A stretch of 64,000 bases of DNA from Labia minor (lineage: Eukaryota; Arthropoda; Insecta; Dermaptera; Spongiphoridae). Shown piece by piece: positions 57,701 to 63,700 of this stretch; the first letter of the stretch is position 1, and each line of letters opens with the position of its first letter. The position numbers and the translations under genes are program-made. The notes under the pieces are model-generated. The model had not been told where the DNA came from, did no database searches, and saw nothing but the letters and a program-made list of their open reading frames with translations. The stretch lies in the NCBI GenBank assembly GCA_963082975.1, contig OY720344.1, positions 64,632,546-64,696,545 of the forward strand, written 5' to 3'.

Positions 57701-60700
57701 ATTGATATTTGCTACTTCTGCAATCGAAACGTTGTGTATATATTTGTATTTTTTGAATAAATTTACAATAACAAATATCAAAATGTGGTTTAATTTATAA
57801 AATTCCGTTATCAATTCAATTAAATAATTTATTCTAAAAGTTCTCATTTTAATTTATTTAATAAAATATTTAGATTATATATAACTTAATTTTTATTTAT
57901 TCTTTTTACATATTTGAATATTGCTTCTTTTCTATTTGAAAGTGAAAGTTTAAAAAAACAGAATATATTATTTTTAATGTTTTATGAATACAAAAATATT
58001 TTCAAAACGTAAATTAAAATAACTAAATTATATTATTTTTGATTTTGTATCAATTATTATTACAAATATATTTTAAGTGCAAAAATGATTTCTTGGTTAA
58101 TTAAAATATGTTTTTTAAACAAATGATATAAACGAGATGTTTTAAATTTATGTCTTTTTTATATTGAGTATTTTTTTAAAATTAAAATTTGTTTTAAATC
58201 AAAATTATTGTATTCAATTATATTTTTTTATTAATAGGCTTCTTTTTGTATTTTTAATTTTTAATGAATTCTCTTTTTTGATATGATATTAATAAAAAAT
58301 AATATTAAATTATATATAAATTTAAAAATTAGAATATTTGAATTTTTTTAAATTTTAACACATGTAATCAATCATATGCATAACGAATGGAAAATTTTGA
58401 AAATCAACTTGGTATTAAATTCAGAAAAAAATACTGATACATATATAGAATATAATAGACCATTCGAATATATAATTTAAAACTATTTCTCTCTTTCTAT
58501 TTTAAATGAAAAAAAAACGGAGTGTTAAGAAATTAAGATGCCTGGATAGGTAAATGGGCTGGAAGAGGAGGTAATTTATAATTTTCTTCTAATTCAGATT
58601 GAAATTAATAGTGATAAAAAAATATTTAGTAACAAAATCTATATACAAAATGTAGAATTTGAATATGTAGAAAAATTGAATGTAATCACGAAGGATAATA
58701 ATATTTGAGAAGAATTTAAATCGAGGTTGTAATCAGGAAACGCCTGTTATCATGCAGTAAAGAGGCTTATCTCATCAAAATTATTATCAAAAGGAATGAA
58801 AATTAAAATATATAAACCAATTATTTTGCCTGTTGTATTATATGGGTGGGACGCAAGGTCTATGACCCTGGGAGATGAGAGTAGATTCAGAGTATTCATT
58901 TCAGCATTTATTGGCCAAAGAATGATGAGGTCACCGGGGAATGACGGAGACTGCACATCGAGGAATTGCATGACCTCTATGCATCTTCAGAAATAGTTAG
59001 GGTTATAAAAGCGAAAAAGCTGCGATAGGCAGGGGATGTGGCTAGAATCGGAGAGGAAAAAGATATTGGATTGGAAAACGTCCTCTTGGAAGACCAAGGA
59101 CGTGTAGGAAGGGACGTAAGAGAGATGGGACAAGGGCTCAGGGCACTTGGAGAAATGTGGTTGCTGCGGCCAAGAACTTTCGAGTTCCTTAGAGTCACAG
59201 AGATAGATATAACATATACAATAATAATGTATATAATTAATTTAGTGTGATTAAATTAAAATATATTTTAAATAAGAACACAAAAAGAAATGAATGTTTT
59301 ATGTAATATACTGATTGAAACAAAATGGATGAAAACCTTTTACTACTCTTAACCAAATACTATGTACCACTCGGGGGTACAGGGGGCGGAGCCCCCGTCT
59401 AGGTGTGGAGAGCGCCGAAGGCGCTCGGAGCAGCTAGTATTATATATATATATACCTATATTCCTATAACGGAGACCGGGGAGAGTCTGGACAAGGGGAG
59501 ACAATTTACAGCCCGATTTTACCTTCCTCTCTTTTCATTTTCGAGCTAAAATAATTTGATCATATGATAAATTATGATGAACATTTTTCAAATAATGAAA
59601 ATAGTCCTTTCTGTAAAATTAAAAAAAAAACTGATTTTATCTTCTTTTCTGCTATTTTTTAAGGTTTGAATGTAAGAGATAATGACAAAAGTAATGTTTA
59701 TTTATTTTTTACATATATAATAGTTACAGTATAAGGTTGGTCTTTAAGCTAGTATTTAACAGTGTTTCAGCAGGTGTTTTGCATACACCTTTAACGTGAG
59801 AATATATTTTATCGAGATAAACAACGCCTGGTGAAAAATGGAAAATTTGTATTTTCAGTTGTTACATATTTATATAAATAATTTAGTTTTATTATTAAAT
59901 TTTTGTATAACAGCACATTATAAACAAGTATAAGTAAGAATACTCTATTGGAAATTTATTTCTATATAAAATTGTTTGCATCAAATGAAGAATTTATCGT
60001 AACACGTACGAAATATTTACCCACCAACTCAAAAAAGTCATTCTTAGAAAAAAATTGGCTATACAAATTCAACCCGTTGAGGTGGGGTGGCTTCAAGAAA
60101 ACAGATCCTCTCTTTGAGAAATAAGAGGTGGACTTAGTAACGAACGAATGAAATGCGAAAACTAGAGAAATAAAATGTTTTACTCCGAATTGGGTCGGCA
60201 GTTGAACAAGGAAACCTTTCGCATACAGTTCGAAGGGAACTGATTGTCTGCAGACTACAGGGATTACTTAACTTGTTCCCGAACAAATCCTGCCCATTTG
60301 AAGTTCAAACTAGTGTTATCTATGAGTTCTGATTTCTATAATTTTCTATTTTTTTTTTTAAAACGTTTTTATCCAAAATTTCTCAAATTATCACTGGTAT
60401 GTCTAGAATTTCCTAAATATCGCCTAAATTTTATCATAATTCTATTTGATAATATGAAGATATATAGTATACTTATTAGATATACATTAAATATTTTAAA
60501 ACATTATTAAATATTTTATTCGAAATTATTTACCAATTAAATCTTAATTAAAAAATGCTTTTTTAATATTATTATTTATTTATTTATTTAAATCGAATAT
60601 AAACCTTTAGAATTCATGAATTGATTTTGAATTTCATTCGGTCATGAATATGGATGGACATTTTCTTTGATATCATTTGTAAATATATATATAAATTAAA

Positions 60701-63700
60701 AAAAAAATATTTTTTTTATTAATCAATGATTTAAAGAATTTTTATTTGTTGTTTGAATATATAAATGAATTTTAATGAAATGTAAAAAATTGCTTTTATG
60801 TAGGTATATATGAAATGAATTTTTATAATTTGTTTTTATTAATATTATTTTAATGTATGATTAAATACTTCATATATTTATAGAGAATAGATATATGTAT
60901 AAGCACATATTTTATAACAAATTTTATAAATAGGCTATACACACACACAAATATGGGTGTTTTAGTATGAGTGGTTATTTTTCCACTATACCATATTAAA
61001 TATGGTGATTATATACACGACTATCTAAATAATTAAGATTATATGTCCACTATAAATATCTCTATTATGAAAATATATAAATTATTATATCAGGGTTGGT
61101 CTACTTTATTGTATTTGCCATCTACTATTATATATAATATAAATACGAGGTGTGTCTAAAAAGTTCGGTGAATGGTCTCATAAGTGGGTATTCAAAGTTT
61201 GATAGAAGCACGAGAAGCTGTATAGACATGCCTAGACATGCCTGGACTTGATCTCTGTCAGTGCTAGCTCAATGTTTATTGCATTCATTTTATTTGAGTG
61301 TTGTGAATAGTACGCGTCATGGATTAACAACACAACATTAAGTTTTGCTTTAAATTGGGTAAACAGCGACAGAAACCCATAAGATGTTGGTGAAGGTGTA
61401 CTGGCAGGATGCTGTGAATAAGAAATGTGTTTTTATTCGTGTGTACGCTTTCGCGCTGGTAAGGAATCTGTGGAGAACCAACCACGTTCAGGCCGGCCAT
61501 CCACAAGCAGGACATATAGGCAGGAGGACCGGGGTGTTTCCCTTAGTCAGGTCTCTTTTCTTCAGCCCGTCCGGCTTGGGAGGCCCTACCAGTAGCTATA
61601 CTACCGCCGGTATGGCCTGAAGAATCATTGAGACACGCAAGCCCCCTCACCACGTCAAGGTGGAAACACCAAGCGAGGTTATACATATATCTATTCTCTA
61701 AAAATATATGAAATATTTAATCATACATTAAAATAATATTAATAAAAACAAATTATAAAATTTCATTTCATATATACCTACATAAAAGCAATTTTTTACA
61801 TCGCTCCAATCGCCATAAATCCGGCCCTGGATAGGTTTAATAATAGAACAAGAAAAGTTGGAATATAAACATTACTAAAATATAACTATTTGATAATGCT
61901 GATTTAAACTTTTGTTAATGAGTATTTTATTATTATTGTTGTAAAATGTAGCTGCGGTCAAGTACTTTCGAGTTCTGTAACACAGCAGAGATAGATAGTT
62001 GTAAAATAAAGTACATGAAAATGAGTGAAAACTAAACATACTATAAATTTAATATAACATAGATCTTGACATCAGAACAAGACCAGGTACGATAAAATTT
62101 TCAATTATTTTCAGAAAAAAAAAACATTATTATTAGTTATAAACTGAAGGAGTGTCAGCATCTTAGGTTATTAACGGTAAATTGTAAATTCAAATTTTCT
62201 AGAATTTATAACTAAACAGAGAATTTATTTATATAAATGTGATAAAATTATTTATTAAAATATTTTTTAAACCGTTACTACAAAGTTTTATTCCTCTATT
62301 TAAAAACCAAAAAATAAATATTTTATCATAAATACCATTCAATTTTTTAAATTGTTTTAAATCATAGGTTTCCAAAGTGGTCTATTTTAACCTCCAAGGG
62401 GTCCAAGGCTGCGAATAACAAATTTGGGGGTCCATGAAATGAAAATGGGGGTCTACGGAGGCCTAGGGGGTCGGTCAAAGATGGATGTCGTTTTTCCGAC
62501 ATGGCTCTTGTCACATGTTTTGATTTTTTCCCAATATGTCTCTAAAAAAATAAAAAAATAAAAGGTAAATCGTTTATAAAACATCAAAATCAATTTAGGG
62601 GGTCTACCCAGAACCGAAAAACATGCCAAGGGGTCTACGACAAGAAAAAGTTTGGGAATCTATGTTTTAAATGGTTAGTCTATCAATTCATAAAATGTAT
62701 TAGTAAAATTTTTATTAGAATAATCTCAACATTTATAAAAGAATTATTAGTCATTCATATTTCTATATAAAAAATATCTAATTTTTAAATTAATTTCAAG
62801 CTGCCAATTTACAATTTTATTATAAAACATAAACAAAACAAATATTTCATTTAGATATTTTTTTTTATTTGATGTTTTTCTAAACATTTATTGTAACTTT
62901 AAACATTTTTATTCTCTCGATTTGACATTAAAATGCATTTTATTCTATAAGAATGACATCTGAGTTAAAACGAGATGTCAAATCAACTTTACAAAAAGTT
63001 CGATTTGTTTTTTTATCAATTTATACATCCATATATATACCTGCCGATATATGCATATTCGTATATGTAAATAGGCGAATATTCTGACCAGATAAATCGT
63101 AAATTATTCCTGCCCTTCGCACACACCCTACTCCTCTATACCCCATCTTTCTCCCGAACCATTCTATTTCAAATTTCTCTATATATTATAGACCATGCAT
63201 AGAGTTTACCTAAAAGATACAATGGTAAGTGTTGGTTTTCGATTTAGAGAAGGTATTCCGATAAATCTTTATGGACCACCTTTGCCATTTCCACAATCCA
63301 CTTCTCTAACACAAATAATATAGTTCTTTGTGAAATTTAATAATATACAAAAAGGTATCCTATAATTCAGAGATGAAAACCCTTCCGGTTTATTTTAATC
63401 GAACAATAATTTAAATCGTATATCTTTTCAAATATATATATATTGCTTAAAATGTTTTTTTAATCTAAAGTTGTGTGTATATTTAATTTAAACTATTATA
63501 TAAAATAAAATAAATTCAGAGTATTGGAAAATAAAATACTTCTTAAAATTAATGAATTATAATGGCGGAAGTTGTTTAAAATAATTGGAGGAAGAACTTA
63601 GAGAAAGGGCAGCTTCAAGCATCAAGTTCTGTTTGGCATTACAGAGAGCAAGACGCCTCACCGCTCTCTATCAATATAACGCCTATACAAAGGACTAGTT

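Larger units (their letters stand above)
57330..59437 (+). mobile_element. Nonautonomous Helitron B carrying an RT fragment
   Basis: The 5' end TCTTATATATAAAATTCTCG after A is nearly identical to Helitron A over at least 150 bp. The 3' end has GGGGGCGGAGCCCCCG, the hairpin GCGCCGAAGGCGC and GCAGCTAG before T at 59438. 2.1 kb. The interior contains a 39-bp-arm hairpin at 57672-57811 and the RT fragment at 58590-59210. No Rep or helicase frame. This is the most complete member of the family in the window. Confidence 0.9.

Noticed and set aside
60244-60510. 88-codon open frame
   Set aside because: Only its first bases touch the Tc1-like trace; the rest is AT-rich and has no recognisable domain.
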